From the NCBI RefSeq assembly GCF_004101785.1, contig NZ_CP035130.1, positions 2,170,001 to 2,234,000 on the forward strand: a stretch of DNA of 64,000 bases, written 5' to 3'. The position numbers and the translations under genes were made by a program. Source of the stretch: Gudongella oleilytica. GTDB taxonomy: Bacteria > Bacillota > Clostridia > Tissierellales > Tissierellaceae. Below are positions 1 through 10,300 of the stretch, piece by piece; within the stretch, counting starts at the first letter, position 1, and the number at the start of each line of letters is the position of its first letter. Under the pieces are notes generated by a model, which ran no database searches, had not been told where the DNA came from, and saw only the letters and a program-made list of their open reading frames with translations.

Positions 1-71
1 TTTTTCATTATACCCTTCTTGCAGGATTAAAATTCCTGTATAATCTAATTATAACATGGAGGAAACAACTA

Positions 72-1202
72 ATGGGCAAGGTTGCTATATATAAATGCGG
101 AGATTATGAATACAATAGAGTACTGGATACGGTGGCCAAGGTTCTTGATGACATACCTTCCATCAAGTTGTTGCGACCTGGACGGGTTTTAGTAAAGACA
201 AACTTGTTAAAGCTGAATAAACCTGAGGATGGAGTTACGACACATCCATTTGTTGTGGAGGGAGTGGTTAGATATCTGCAAGGTCTCGGGCATCATGTAT
301 TGATAGGAGACAGTCCAGGAGGACCCTTCAATCCTGTCATTTTGAAGGCGATCTACGATGCCTCAGGCATTGCCTCAGTAGCTGCACGAACAGGTTGTGA
401 GCTTAACTTCAGCACAGATTCAATCGATGTTAAGCCCCAAAACTCTAAGCTCGTCCATTCCCTTAAGCTTGTGAAGGCCTTTACAGAGGTAGATTATGTC
501 ATTTCATGTGCAAAGCTTAAAACCCACACTATGATGACATACACAGGAGCAGTTAAGAATCTTTTCGGAATGATACCCGGAGTTACAAAGGCAGACTATC
601 ATCTGAAGCTTAATGACATCGCTCATTTTGCGGACATGCTGTTGGATGTATGCGACTATGTGAGGCCCGACTTTTCAATAATCGACGGGATCCACGCCAT
701 GGAGGGCGACGGCCCTTCAAGTGGTGATATTAGAGAGCTTGGGCTGTTGCTCGCAGGGGAAAGTCCCTATGAGCTGGATCATTCTGCTGCAAAAATAGCA
801 GGCTTATCCAATGTACCTACAATAATTCAGGCTGAAGCAAGAGGGCTTTTCGATCAAAAGGATATTGAATATACCAACATAACGCCTGAAGAGCTTACGG
901 TGTTACCATTCAGACTACCTGGTTCCACCCATGTGAATTTTGTAAAGGGAAGGATACCAAAATACGTTGAAAACTTCCTTTTAGACAGCATACGGCCATA
1001 CCCAATGGTGAAAAAGGATCTTTGCGTTGGCTGTGGTATTTGTGCCAGGAATTGCCCTCCAAAGGTCATATCTATGGTGGATCATAAGGCTGTCATAGAC
1101 ACAGAACATTGTATCAGGTGCTTTTGCTGTCATGAACTATGCCCTGAAAAAGCTATAGGAATAAAAAGACACCCCCTTCACAGGCTGGTGTTCGGAAAAT
1201 AG
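72..1202 (+). CDS. DUF362 domain protein with C-terminal 2x[4Fe-4S] ferredoxin
   Basis: A 376-residue protein. The long N-terminal part matches the DUF362 pattern, with motifs such as KLKTHTMMTYTGAVKNLFG and DGIHAMEGDGP. The C-terminus holds two 4Fe-4S cysteine clusters, CVGCGICARNCP from about residue 318 and CIRCFCCHELCP from about 347. DUF362 proteins of anaerobes are thought to be cytoplasmic iron-sulfur proteins; their reaction is not established, so none is assigned. The start has a good ribosome site (GGAGG, 8-9 bases upstream). The isochorismatase-like gene follows after 13 bases and is probably co-transcribed. The length is normal for the fused form and no defect is visible. Confidence 0.9.
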   Translation: MGKVAIYKCGDYEYNRVLDTVAKVLDDIPSIKLLRPGRVLVKTNLLKLNKPEDGVTTHPFVVEGVVRYLQGLGHHVLIGDSPGGPFNPVILKAIYDASGIASVAARTGCELNFSTDSIDVKPQNSKLVHSLKLVKAFTEVDYVISCAKLKTHTMMTYTGAVKNLFGMIPGVTKADYHLKLNDIAHFADMLLDVCDYVRPDFSIIDGIHAMEGDGPSSGDIRELGLLLAGESPYELDHSAAKIAGLSNVPTIIQAEARGLFDQKDIEYTNITPEELTVLPFRLPGSTHVNFVKGRIPKYVENFLLDSIRPYPMVKKDLCVGCGICARNCPPKVISMVDHKAVIDTEHCIRCFCCHELCPEKAIGIKRHPLHRLVFGK

Positions 1203-1215
1203 AAAGGAGATCCAT

Positions 1216-1764
1216 ATGAAAAATTACTCTCTCAGTACTGATGATTCAATAATGCTGATGATTGATATCCAGGAAAGACTGGTGCCAGCCATGTATCCAG
1301 AAAATAAAGCAATAGAGGTCAACGGGATCATGCTCCAGGCATTTAAGGAAATGGGTGTGCCGATCATTTATACAGAACAATATCCTAAGGGTCTTGGCAG
1401 GACTGTACCTTCCCTTTTGGAGCACCTTCAAGAAGAAAGGCCTCTTGAGAAGGTTGTCTTTTCTGCCTATAATGACGAACTTAAATCCTTATTGATCGCC
1501 AGTGGAAGAAAGAACATAATCCTGACCGGGATGGAATCACATGTATGCGTATTCCAGACGGCAAGAGATCTCCTGAAGGACGGCTATAACGTATTTGTGG
1601 TTACTGATGGGATTGCTTCAAGAACTGTTGAAAATACTCGGAGTGGTTTTGAGCTTATGAAGGAATTGGGTGCTGTGATCACAAATATGGAGACTGTGCT
1701 TTTTGATCTCTTGAAAGAGGCCGGGAGCCCCGAATTCAAGCTTGTATCCAAGCTAATAAAATAG
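1216..1764 (+). CDS. Isochorismatase-like cysteine hydrolase
   Basis: A 182-residue single-domain protein of the isochorismatase/nicotinamidase superfamily. The catalytic triad is visible: Asp17 in MIDIQ, a Lys in LEKVVFSAY and the nucleophilic Cys in GMESHVCVFQTA. Family members hydrolyse amides, ureas or isochorismate. The YcaC-like brevity and lack of a linked pathway leave the substrate open. It has an AAGGAG ribosome site and follows the DUF362 gene closely. Two hairpins follow its stop codon, the second a convincing terminator that also separates it from the convergent pst operon. Confidence 0.88.
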   Translation: MKNYSLSTDDSIMLMIDIQERLVPAMYPENKAIEVNGIMLQAFKEMGVPIIYTEQYPKGLGRTVPSLLEHLQEERPLEKVVFSAYNDELKSLLIASGRKNIILTGMESHVCVFQTARDLLKDGYNVFVVTDGIASRTVENTRSGFELMKELGAVITNMETVLFDLLKEAGSPEFKLVSKLIK

Positions 1765-1791
1765 ACCTGGTCCCTAACTCCAGGTCTTAAG

Positions 1792-1818
1792 AGCCCTCTG
1801 ATGTGACCTCAGGGGGCT
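1792..1818 (+). terminator. Intrinsic terminator between isochorismatase-like gene and pstB
   Basis: Arms AGCCCTCTGA and TCAGGGGGCT pair over ten positions with one G-T wobble around a 7-base loop, followed by TTTCTT. A smaller ACCTGG/CCAGGT hairpin lies just upstream at about 1766-1785. The site lies between convergent genes. Confidence 0.75.
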
Positions 1819-1822
1819 TTTC

Positions 1823-2602
1823 TTAACCAAATCTGCCAGTGATGTAATCCTCTGTCCTCTTATCGGAAGGATTACTGAAGATCACATTCGTCCTGTCGTA
1901 TTCTATCAATTCCCCATTTAAGAAAAAAGCTGTTCTGTCAGAAATACGGGCTGCTTGCTGCATATTATGAGTTACTATTATTACAGTGTAATCTTTCTTA
2001 AGATCCTCCATCAGCTCCTCAATCTTCAGAGTAGCAAGTGGATCCAATGCTGAAGTAGGCTCGTCCATAAGGATGACCTCAGGATTGACCGCTAAGCTTC
2101 TTGCTATACAGATTCGCTGCTGCTGACCTCCTGACAGGCCGTAAGCATTGTCGTTCAACCTGTCTTTAACCTCATCCCATATTGCAGCGCCTCTAAGGCT
2201 CTGCTCTGCGATCTCCATCAGGATCTTCTTATCCTTTATCCCATGAATTTTGGGTCCATAGACTACATTCTCATAAATTGACTTAGGAAATGGATTTGGT
2301 TTCTGGAAAACCATTCCTACCCTTGTTCTTAGTTCCTCTACTCTTAGAGTTGGGTCAAAAATATCTCTGCCATGATATATTATTTTTCCTGTCGTCTTAA
2401 CGCCCGGTACATTTTCAATCATCCTGTTCAGCGTTTTGATAAATGTTGATTTACCGCAGCCAGATGGTCCAATTATCGCAGCTATTTCGTTTTTATTGAC
2501 CTTCATATTAATATCTATAAGGGCCTGCTTATCCCCATACCAAAGATTTAACCCTCGAATGTCATATACATATCCATTATTTGCTTGGTTTAGTTCATTC
2601 AT
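1823..2602 (-). CDS. pstB: Phosphate ABC transporter ATP-binding protein PstB
   Basis: A 259-residue ABC ATPase, the usual PstB length. Walker A is GPSGCGKST, the signature is LSGGQQQR, Walker B is [13 protein letters not shown], and the H-loop is [15 protein letters not shown]. The phrase NRMIENVPG after Walker A is typical of PstB, the cytoplasmic motor of high-affinity phosphate import. It is the last gene of pstSCAB, 14 bases after pstA, with a GGGGGAAAAGAG ribosome site. Regulation is inferred from the PHO-box-like repeat upstream of pstS. No phoU follows in the window. Confidence 0.97.
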   Translation of the reverse strand: MNELNQANNGYVYDIRGLNLWYGDKQALIDINMKVNKNEIAAIIGPSGCGKSTFIKTLNRMIENVPGVKTTGKIIYHGRDIFDPTLRVEELRTRVGMVFQKPNPFPKSIYENVVYGPKIHGIKDKKILMEIAEQSLRGAAIWDEVKDRLNDNAYGLSGGQQQRICIARSLAVNPEVILMDEPTSALDPLATLKIEELMEDLKKDYTVIIVTHNMQQAARISDRTAFFLNGELIEYDRTNVIFSNPSDKRTEDYITGRFG

Positions 2603-2616
2603 CTCTTTTCCCCCTG

Positions 2617-3495
2617 CTAAAATTGCTTTTGAAATTTATTCCTAATAATTATTGCAGCTGAATTAAGGATGAACAAGGTCACCAGAAGGACCACAATGGT
2701 TGCAGCCGCAAGATATGCGTACTCAGGTGTCAGTACCGTATCCAGTGTCCAGTAGTATATCTGGATTGGCAAGGTTGTAAAATCTGACATTATACTCGTT
2801 GGTATTTTCAATAACAGTGTTGGAATACCTAATACAACAAGGGGAGCAGTTTCTCCTATTGCCCTTGAGATCCCAAGTATAGCACCGGTCAATATCCCCG
2901 GGATTGCTACTGGCAATACTACTCTCCAAATGGTGGTCCATTTACCGGCACCCATGCCATAGGAGGCCTCTCTTAAAAATCCAGGCACGGCCTTTAGAGC
3001 CTCCTGGGAAGCTACTACGACAATAGGCAGGACGAGAAGAGACATTGTCAAACCACCTGCCAATATGCTCGAACCGAGCCCCAAAGCTCTTGAAAAAACC
3101 GTTAATCCCAAAAGTCCAAATATTACTGATGGTACACTCGCAAGGTTTGATATGTTTATCTTTATTATCCTTTGCATTTTACTGTCCTTGGTGTACTCCT
3201 CAAGGTATATTGCAGTTGAAACACCAAGCAACAAGGTTACAGGTATAATAATAAGCATCATGTATACCGTACCGATAATTACTCCCTTTATTCCGGCTTT
3301 TTCTGGATTAATCGACAGTTTGCTGGTAAGAAACTGAATATCCAGCCATCCTATGCTGTCTCTAAAAATCTGGTAAAGGAGTATCCCCAGTACAACGACT
3401 GCAGATAGGGTCATTATTGAAAAAACTATTTTAAGATTATTGTTCAGCCGGACTCTTTTTTCTATTTTATTACTGTCGACTTTGATCTTATTCAT
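2617..3495 (-). CDS. pstA: Phosphate ABC transporter permease PstA
   Basis: A 292-residue inner-membrane permease with about six hydrophobic segments. The cytoplasmic coupling loop ([19 protein letters not shown] then [17 protein letters not shown]) is the hallmark EAA loop of PstA. It forms the membrane channel with PstC. The start codon overlaps the pstC stop (ATGA) and has a GGAGG ribosome site, so the two are translationally coupled. Length and order within pst are normal. Confidence 0.96.
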   Translation of the reverse strand: MNKIKVDSNKIEKRVRLNNNLKIVFSIMTLSAVVVLGILLYQIFRDSIGWLDIQFLTSKLSINPEKAGIKGVIIGTVYMMLIIIPVTLLLGVSTAIYLEEYTKDSKMQRIIKINISNLASVPSVIFGLLGLTVFSRALGLGSSILAGGLTMSLLVLPIVVVASQEALKAVPGFLREASYGMGAGKWTTIWRVVLPVAIPGILTGAILGISRAIGETAPLVVLGIPTLLLKIPTSIMSDFTTLPIQIYYWTLDTVLTPEYAYLAAATIVVLLVTLFILNSAAIIIRNKFQKQF

Positions 3496-4415
3496 CAGTA
3501 TTCCTCCCTGTACTTCCTGGATATATACTGTGCGCCAAGATTCATTATCAAGGTAAAAATAAATAGAATAAGTCCTACTGCATAAAGGCTATAATAACCA
3601 ACCGTACCACTACCAGCGTCTCCGCTGGTAAACTCTACGATATATGCAGTCATGGTCTGCATGGATTGAGTTATGTCAAATGTAAAGTTTTTTGAGCTGC
3701 CGCTGGCTATGGTTACTATCATTGTTTCTCCTATGGCTCTGGATACCGCAAGAACTATGGATGCCATAATTCCTGATATGGAGGCGGGGATAATAACCTT
3801 CCATGTTGTCTCAAGCTTGGTTGAACCAAGCCCTAAAGCTCCGTCCTTCATTATTCCCGGGACTGAATTCATTGCGTCCTCAGATAGTGATGCGACCATC
3901 GGGATGATCATTACACCCATGACTATTCCAGGACTCAATGCATTTTTTGCCCCTAGTGAAGGAATCAGCTTCATCAGCAATGGAGTTACAAATGAATAAG
4001 CGAAAAAACCGTAAACTATAGTCGGTATCCCTGCCAAAACCTCAAGTACTGGCTTAAGAACCTTTCTGACTGCCGTGGATGCAAACTGACTAAGATATAT
4101 CGCCGCAGCCATACCTATTGGAACGGCTACCAGCATAGCTATTACAGTAGTCATAAGAGTCCCATTTAATAAGGGAAGCATTCCGAACTTTGGATTCTTG
4201 GACAAAGGGCTGAGTTCAGTACTGAATATTTCTCCTAAAGGTACTGCTGCAAAAAACTTGGCAGCATCAAAAATCAAGGTGTACACTATACCAAAGGTAG
4301 TTGCAACTGATATCAGCGCCATAGCCAAAAAAACCATAGGCATTATCTTGTCTGATCTATACTTTTTATTTCTTATATTAGTCTGGATAATCTCCCTGAC
4401 ATTCTTACTTTCCAT
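3495..4415 (-). CDS. pstC: Phosphate ABC transporter permease PstC
   Basis: A 306-residue membrane permease. Predicted transmembrane segments alternate with the coupling loop EDAMNSVPGIMKDGALGLG and the signature VLAVSRAIGETMIVT, which are conserved in PstC. It partners PstA in the phosphate channel. It lies 79 bases after pstS and overlaps pstA by one base at ATGA. No anomalies are seen. Confidence 0.96.
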   Translation of the reverse strand: MESKNVREIIQTNIRNKKYRSDKIMPMVFLAMALISVATTFGIVYTLIFDAAKFFAAVPLGEIFSTELSPLSKNPKFGMLPLLNGTLMTTVIAMLVAVPIGMAAAIYLSQFASTAVRKVLKPVLEVLAGIPTIVYGFFAYSFVTPLLMKLIPSLGAKNALSPGIVMGVMIIPMVASLSEDAMNSVPGIMKDGALGLGSTKLETTWKVIIPASISGIMASIVLAVSRAIGETMIVTIASGSSKNFTFDITQSMQTMTAYIVEFTSGDAGSGTVGYYSLYAVGLILFIFTLIMNLGAQYISRKYREEY

Positions 4416-4494
4416 TGCTTTTCTCTCCCAAGCATTCTATTTGAAACATGTCGGAATGAGAGGCTGTTGCCCCTCATTCCCAGGTTTTCTTTCT

Positions 4495-5520
4495 TTATTT
4501 CATAGCCTCAAGCTGTGAGTAGTATTCTGCGTATGTTGCTGCTGGCAGTGGGGCAAATCCATTATCTCCCGCAAGTCTTGCAGCTCCTTCTGGTGATACG
4601 ACATACATAGCGTAGTCAAGGACTTCAGGTTTTTCCTTTGCATACTGGAGGTTGAGGTATGTGTAAACCAGTCTTGTAAATCCAGCGTATGGAAGATCTT
4701 CACCTATGGTTTCAAGTGATGGTGCAACTGGTCCATTGCCAAAGTCTACTTTTACAGCTGTCAATTTATCAGTGTTTGTCGCATAGTAGCCATAACCAAA
4801 GAATGCGATCGCGTTTTTATCCTTTGAAACAAGGTCTACAAGCGTTGAGTATTCTTGTTGAAGGTTTGCTGTTTTAACAAGGTCCTGCTCATCAAGTATC
4901 ACTTCATAGAAAAACTCAAAAGTACCGTGGTTTTCATTTGGGCCGTAGAAGTTTATCTGCTCTTTTGGCCAGTCAGCTCTGATATCAGACCACATTACCT
5001 TGTCCTCAGCATTATATGAGCCCGAGATATACATTTTCACGATTTCTTCTGCAGTCATTTCAGTTGCCCAGGTGTTGTCTTTATTGATTACCATGGTTAA
5101 GCCGTCATATGCAAGCTTGATTTCCATAATATCGTCGCCAAACTTAAGTCCATTTTCTTCAAGCTGTGCGATCTCTTCATCCTTGATCTTTCTTGAAGCA
5201 TCTGAGAAGTCAGTTTCCCCAGGTATGAACTTTTTGAATCCTGCACTTGAACCTGCTCTACCTACCTGAACACTTACTCCAGGCTGAACGTTTGTCATGT
5301 ACTCTTCTGCGATGTTTGCCATAAGTGGGTATACAGTTCCTGATCCATCAATTATAACTGTTCCCTCAAGCTCTTCAACTGCAGGAGCTTCTGCTGGTGT
5401 TTCTGCTGGTGTTTCTGCTGGTGTTTCTGCAGGTGCTGGCTCTGGGCTTGCACAAGCAGCTAATGAAAAAGTTAATACAAGAGCCATTAATGTCAAAATT
5501 ATTTTCTTAGAAATTTTCAA
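4495..5520 (-). CDS. pstS: Phosphate-binding lipoprotein PstS
   Basis: A 341-residue substrate-binding lipoprotein. The N-terminus is a type II signal peptide with lipobox LAAC, followed by a spacer of repeated ETPA units (three exact 12-base repeats in the DNA). The phosphate-binding region is recognisable: DGSGTVYPL, VGRAGSSAGFKKF and FSDASRKIK. The start is TTG with an AAGGAGG ribosome site. It is the first gene of pstSCAB. Tandem PHO-box-like hexamers lie 78-94 bases upstream, so induction by low phosphate through a PhoP-type regulator is likely. Confidence 0.96.
   Translation of the reverse strand: MKISKKIILTLMALVLTFSLAACASPEPAPAETPAETPAETPAEAPAVEELEGTVIIDGSGTVYPLMANIAEEYMTNVQPGVSVQVGRAGSSAGFKKFIPGETDFSDASRKIKDEEIAQLEENGLKFGDDIMEIKLAYDGLTMVINKDNTWATEMTAEEIVKMYISGSYNAEDKVMWSDIRADWPKEQINFYGPNENHGTFEFFYEVILDEQDLVKTANLQQEYSTLVDLVSKDKNAIAFFGYGYYATNTDKLTAVKVDFGNGPVAPSLETIGEDLPYAGFTRLVYTYLNLQYAKEKPEVLDYAMYVVSPEGAARLAGDNGFAPLPAATYAEYYSQLEAMK
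5393..5428 (-). repeat. Three exact 12-base repeats in the PstS spacer
   Basis: The plus-strand unit GCTGGTGTTTCT occurs three times back to back and encodes repeated ETPA in the linker after the lipid-anchored Cys. Copy number probably varies by slippage, which would change only linker length. Confidence 0.9.
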
Positions 5521-5597
5521 TTCTTCTTCCTCCTTAGTTTTCTTTTAACTCACATGCTAATAATAACAAGGCATCATTAAGAATTCATGATGTCAAT

Positions 5598-5614
5598 GTT
5601 AAGGTTATGTAAAA
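5598..5614 (-). promoter_or_regulatory. PHO-box-like tandem repeat upstream of pstS
   Basis: Read on the minus strand the site is TTTTACATAACCTTAAC. It holds hexamers TTTACA and TTAACA with an 11-base period, the spacing known for PhoP boxes of Bacillus-type Gram-positives. The same 17-mer with one mismatch precedes phoA. Regulator binding is inferred. Confidence 0.65.
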
Positions 5615-5696
5615 TCGATTAATAAATATTTGATCAATTATTAGAATAAACTGATATAATGGTAAAAATGTTCATTTTAGGAAAGGCGGATCAGGA

Positions 5697-6473
5697 ATGA
5701 TATTAGACATAAAAAACGTATCAATCAGAAGAGATTCTAAATACATACTCAGGGATATCAGCTGGAGTATTGAAGATGGCCAGCATTGGGTCGTTCTTGG
5801 CCTTAATGGTTCAGGTAAAACAACACTTTTAAATATGATAAATGGATATATCTTTCCTTCCAGTGGTGAGGTAACAGTACTTGGAAAGCCATTTGGAAAG
5901 TATGATCTCAGAGAGCTTAGGAAATCAATAGGCTGGGTGAGTACTGCATTGCAGGAAAGATTATATGGGAATGAAAGAGCAATCGATATAGTAGTAAGCG
6001 GTCGGTATGCATCTATAGGACTTTTCAATGTACCTTCTGATGAAGACAAGGAAACTGCTCTTGAAAAGCTTGAACTTCTGGATGCTGAAGCTTTCTCAGG
6101 CAGATTTTATGGAACTCTATCACAGGGTGAAAAACAGAAAATCCTAATAGCAAGAGGGCTTATGTCTGATCCAAAGCTTCTGATACTTGACGAACCCTGT
6201 ACAGGGCTTGATATATTTTCGAGGGAACAGTTGCTAAAAACCGTTGATGAATTAAGCAAAATCGACTATGCTCCTACTTTGGTATATGTCACGCATCAAA
6301 TCGATGAAATCCTTCCTTCCTTTAGCCATTCTCTGCTAATGAGAAGGGGTGAGATCCATTCTCAGGGATCTACAGCTGATATGCTGACTACAGAGAACCT
6401 ATCTGATTTCTTTGAAACTGATATTGAATGCAAAAAAGCTAATGACAGGTATGCCATCAGCTTTCAGCTCTGA
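5697..6473 (+). CDS. ABC transporter ATP-binding protein (YlmA/ModF-like), no permease nearby
   Basis: A 258-residue ABC ATPase with Walker A GLNGSGKTT, a variant signature LSQGEKQK, Walker B LLILDEPCTGLD and an H-loop VTHQIDEI. The ISWSIEDGQHWVVLGLNGSGKTT style resembles the stand-alone YlmA and ModF-like ATPases. There is no transmembrane partner on either side, so substrate and direction are unknown. It is transcribed divergently from pstS across a 176-base gap with its own GAAAGGCGGA ribosome site. The PHO-like repeat in that gap faces pstS. Confidence 0.85.
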   Translation: MILDIKNVSIRRDSKYILRDISWSIEDGQHWVVLGLNGSGKTTLLNMINGYIFPSSGEVTVLGKPFGKYDLRELRKSIGWVSTALQERLYGNERAIDIVVSGRYASIGLFNVPSDEDKETALEKLELLDAEAFSGRFYGTLSQGEKQKILIARGLMSDPKLLILDEPCTGLDIFSREQLLKTVDELSKIDYAPTLVYVTHQIDEILPSFSHSLLMRRGEIHSQGSTADMLTTENLSDFFETDIECKKANDRYAISFQL

Positions 6474-6484
6474 TTTATGTTGTT

Positions 6485-7330
6485 TTATTTATATTCTGCC
6501 TTGGTTACCTCGACCTTAAACCAGGTATGATCCCCTTTAGGCAGTAACCAGGTCACATGTACCTCTCTGGGTATCCTGATTCCATTGAACTCGATAGTAT
6601 TCCCCGACACCCCTATACACTCATATAGGGGTGCCTTTTCTGAAGTTTCCTTATATCTCATGGCACTGCACTTAATTACATTACCTTCTTCATCAAACCA
6701 AAACCTTGCTTCGCCTGATATTCCACGATTGCTGATGACTACTTTTGCAGAACCATCGTCGAGCTGTGTCCACCTCATGTTCGGATTTAATGCTGCGTAT
6801 GGATACCAAGGCAGCTCCAGCAGGTATCTTTGAAAGGAAGACTGGTTGATTTTGTGTCCACCTTCTTCGTTGGCTACCTTAACAAGGTTTAAAAGTCTCA
6901 TTTGAAGTGCTCCGGATCCGTCAAGATAATGATTTCTTCCATGTACGTAAATACCGGGAAAAAGCTCAGCCCGCACCGTCCACACAAATGAAGGATTTTC
7001 TATACCTATATGATGTTTTGCAGAGGCAAAAATCCATTTCTCCTTCTCGGGGTCCAGTCTTATATACCCCTTTTCCTCGAGCACCGCTAATCTTGGCATA
7101 TTACTGCCTACGACACCACTGACTCTCATCCATTTCTTCACAGCCTCCGGAAGATGATCAATATCCTTCTCTCTGATCTGTCCCTTTTTAACTTCTCCCT
7201 GGAACTCATAAAGTGCTTTCAGATCATTCTTGACACTCTTTTTAAATCCCCGTGAGCCAATCCATATAACAGTCATTGCAATTAGAAGCAGAACACCAAC
7301 TACATAAATAAAATCGAATAATACATTCAT
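6485..7330 (-). CDS. Membrane-anchored DUF6544-like protein
   Basis: About 281 residues from the ATG at 7330, which has an AGGAGGGA ribosome site. A longer frame opens at 7441 but would overlap the preceding gene. One N-terminal transmembrane helix (VVGVLLLIAMTVIWIG) is followed by a soluble domain with LPEAVKKWMRVSGVVG, ELPWYPYAALNPNMRW and FWFDEEGNVIKCSAMRY. This pattern is recalled as the DUF6544/DUF6920 family, of unknown function. It may be co-transcribed with the c-di-GMP protein, whose stop lies 55 bases upstream. Confidence 0.7.
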   Translation of the reverse strand: MNVLFDFIYVVGVLLLIAMTVIWIGSRGFKKSVKNDLKALYEFQGEVKKGQIREKDIDHLPEAVKKWMRVSGVVGSNMPRLAVLEEKGYIRLDPEKEKWIFASAKHHIGIENPSFVWTVRAELFPGIYVHGRNHYLDGSGALQMRLLNLVKVANEEGGHKINQSSFQRYLLELPWYPYAALNPNMRWTQLDDGSAKVVISNRGISGEARFWFDEEGNVIKCSAMRYKETSEKAPLYECIGVSGNTIEFNGIRIPREVHVTWLLPKGDHTWFKVEVTKAEYK

Positions 7331-7385
7331 CAGGTTCCCTCCTAATCTGCAATATCCTCTACCAATATTTCCCGGTATGATCCAA

Positions 7386-10300
7386 TTAGAAATCCAGCCC
7401 GAGAACTCTCCTGACAAATATGCCAACAATTTCAGAATCAAATTGAGTTCCAGAGCACCTAAGAAGCTCCTTAGCCGCTTCCTCCCTAGTTCTTGGTGCC
7501 TGATATGACCTTTTTGAAGTCATTGCTTCATATGCATCAGCGACTGCTATTATCCTTGAAACAAGGGGTATGTCTTCTCCTTTTAGTCCTTCAGGGTAGC
7601 CCGTTCCGTCGATCCTTTCATGGTGATACAATACATAGTTTGCCAGCGAGGCATACTCGTCGACTGACTTGAGGATCTGATATCCAGTCTCAGGATGCTT
7701 CTTGATCATCTCATATTCCTCTGGAGTAAGTCTCCCAGGTTTATTCAGAATCTCAGGAGGAACTGTGATCTTGCCAATGTCATGAAGTATTGCCGATGTC
7801 TTTATTTTCTCTATCTCAGCATCTGGGAAGTCCATCTCACGAGCAATGGCGGCACAATATTGTGACACTCTCTCTGTATGGATCTGCTCTTTGTCATACT
7901 TAAGATTGATATTCTTAAGTACTATCTCTATGGTCTGACTCCTCATTAGTCTTCCATATTTAAGCTTATCCTTGTACATATTGTTGTCTGCCAAGGTCAT
8001 GATAGCGCTAATATCTTCTTCTTTTTTTGTCTTTGTGGCATACCCCACAGCAAGGGAAACTATCACTGAGTCCAGCTTAACTTCCCGCGAGGCTTCCTCT
8101 ATACGAATTTTGATGCTTTCTGCCATACTTTGATCTGTCCTTGGAAGGAGCACCATAAACTCGTCCCCTCCCATCCTTCCTATTATGTCATCCTCCCGGC
8201 AGACCCGCTTAAGCATACTGGCTACGTTCATTAGGAGATTGTCTCCCATCCTGTGCCCAAAGGCGTCATTTGTCAGCTTCAGCCCATTTACGTCTATTGC
8301 GAGTATAGTAAATGGAAGGTTTCTTGATGAATCAAGCCTTCTTATTGAGTCCTCCATATATCTCCTGTTGTATAATCCTGTAAGATGATCGTGGAAGCTT
8401 AGATATTCTATTTCCTTCAGCTTCTCTCTTTTCTCGGTATAATCTCTGAATACAATAACTACACCTGTAATCGTACCGTCCTCACTTCTGATCGGAGCAG
8501 CACTGTCCTCGATAGGCACCCTTCTGCCGTCCTTGGAAATAAGGACCGTATGATTGGCAAGTTCAATTATCTCCATACTCTCAAGAACCCGCTCCACAGG
8601 GTTCCCGCTTAACTCTCCTGTGTGTTCGTTGATGATGTGGAATACCTTGTCAAATCGTTTCCCCTTTGCCTCCTCCTGTGTCCATCCAGTAAGCATTTCC
8701 GCTACCGGATTCATTACCTCCACCCTGCCTTTGTTATCTGTGGATATTACGCCATCCCCCACGGATAGCAGGGTAGTCCTGTATTGCTCCTTATCGTTGT
8801 ATATCTGCCTTTGAAGCTTGAGCTTCTCAGTGATATCATTAAAGGTTACAACTCCGCCAATGATTTCTCCGTTTTCAATCTGAGGATAGCTGAAATATTC
8901 CACATCAAAGCTCGTATTGTCTCTTCGCCAGAAAACCTCATCATCTACCCTTACGCCCTTTCCCTGCTTCATACCAAGCAGTATCTTGCATGTCTCGGGC
9001 CACATTGGCATTCCATCTCTGCGGCTGTGATGTATCATACCATGCATGTTTTTTCCTAAAAGCTCCTCAGGAGACGAGTAACCCAAAAGAGAAAGTGCAC
9101 TTTTGTTAATGAATGTACAGTTCCCGTCCTTGTCTATTCCATATATGCCCTCAGCTGCAGAGTCCAGGATCAGCTGGAGGCTGTCCTTGCTTTCGCGAAG
9201 CTCACTGTTTACCTTTCTTATGCCGTCAGTTCTGTCAGTTACCTCTTCCTCAAGGTTGTTGACCAGTGTATAGATCCTTTCCGCCATTTCGTTATAGGAT
9301 TCTGCTATTCTTCCGATCTCATCGTTTCGACTGGCTTTTATCCGCCTCTTAAGATCTCCCTCTGAAAATCTTTTATTAGCCTCCAGGATCTCGTCGATGG
9401 GTGAGAATAATTTCTTTGAAATTACAATAAAAACAAATATCGAGGCTATCAAAGATAAAAGCCCGATTTTTATGCTGTCGTCAACTGCTTCCATAAGGGT
9501 GTTGCCCAATAGACTTTCCGGTACGGCAGTAATAACAAGCCAATCGATCCCTGGTCGGCTAAATTCCTCGTACTTGCTGAAGAGCTTCTCCTTTCCCCGG
9601 TAACCTGACACAAGATCGGAATTTCCTTTCAGATATTCCTGGTAGGTTTTCCATGCAACTCTGTTCTCTGTATATGAAAGATGAAGCCTTCCAAAAGAGC
9701 TGTCCAGGCCTATGGCGTAATTATCCTCACCTAAGGAGTTTGCTACCAGATTTCCTGTATCCTTCTCCACTATTAGTGCATACGAGCCGGCAGGTACAGC
9801 TATCTCTTCCAGCGCTTCGTTAAGACCCGATAACAGCAAATGGACACCAAAAACACCCTCTATGACTCCATTTTCATTTTTAACAGGAGCTGCAGCAGAG
9901 ACTGTCAAGTCATCCACCACAAAATGCTTATAAATTGGTGAGAATGTAAACTCATTCGCGTTTTTAGCTGTTTTATACCATTCTCTGGTCCTTGGGTCAA
10001 ATCGACCCGCATCCTTTACAAGGTCACCGATAACACCTTCCTCGTCAACAGAGAAATACCAGGAATTACCTCCAGTCTCCTCATTGTTTCTTATTATCTC
10101 AATTTTGTCGTTCTCGTTTTTCCTGGCTCCATAATACTCTCCAAGCTCTGAACCAAAGCTGACACTGTATACGTTGCCTTTGTGAGTATTTAGTATATTC
10201 AAAAAAAACATATCTCTTTGAGCCTCATCACTGAGATCGACAACACCTTTCTCAACCAGGCCTGAATTGACCTCGATAATGTGTTCAGGCTCGTTAAGAT

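Noticed and set aside
5393-5428. CRISPR-like or other array from the 12-base repeats
   Set aside because: They are contiguous, in frame and encode the ETPA spacer of PstS; there are no spacers.
7331-7441. N-terminal extension of the DUF6544-like protein
   Set aside because: It overlaps the 3' end of the c-di-GMP gene and lacks a ribosome site; ATG 7330 has AGGAGGGA.
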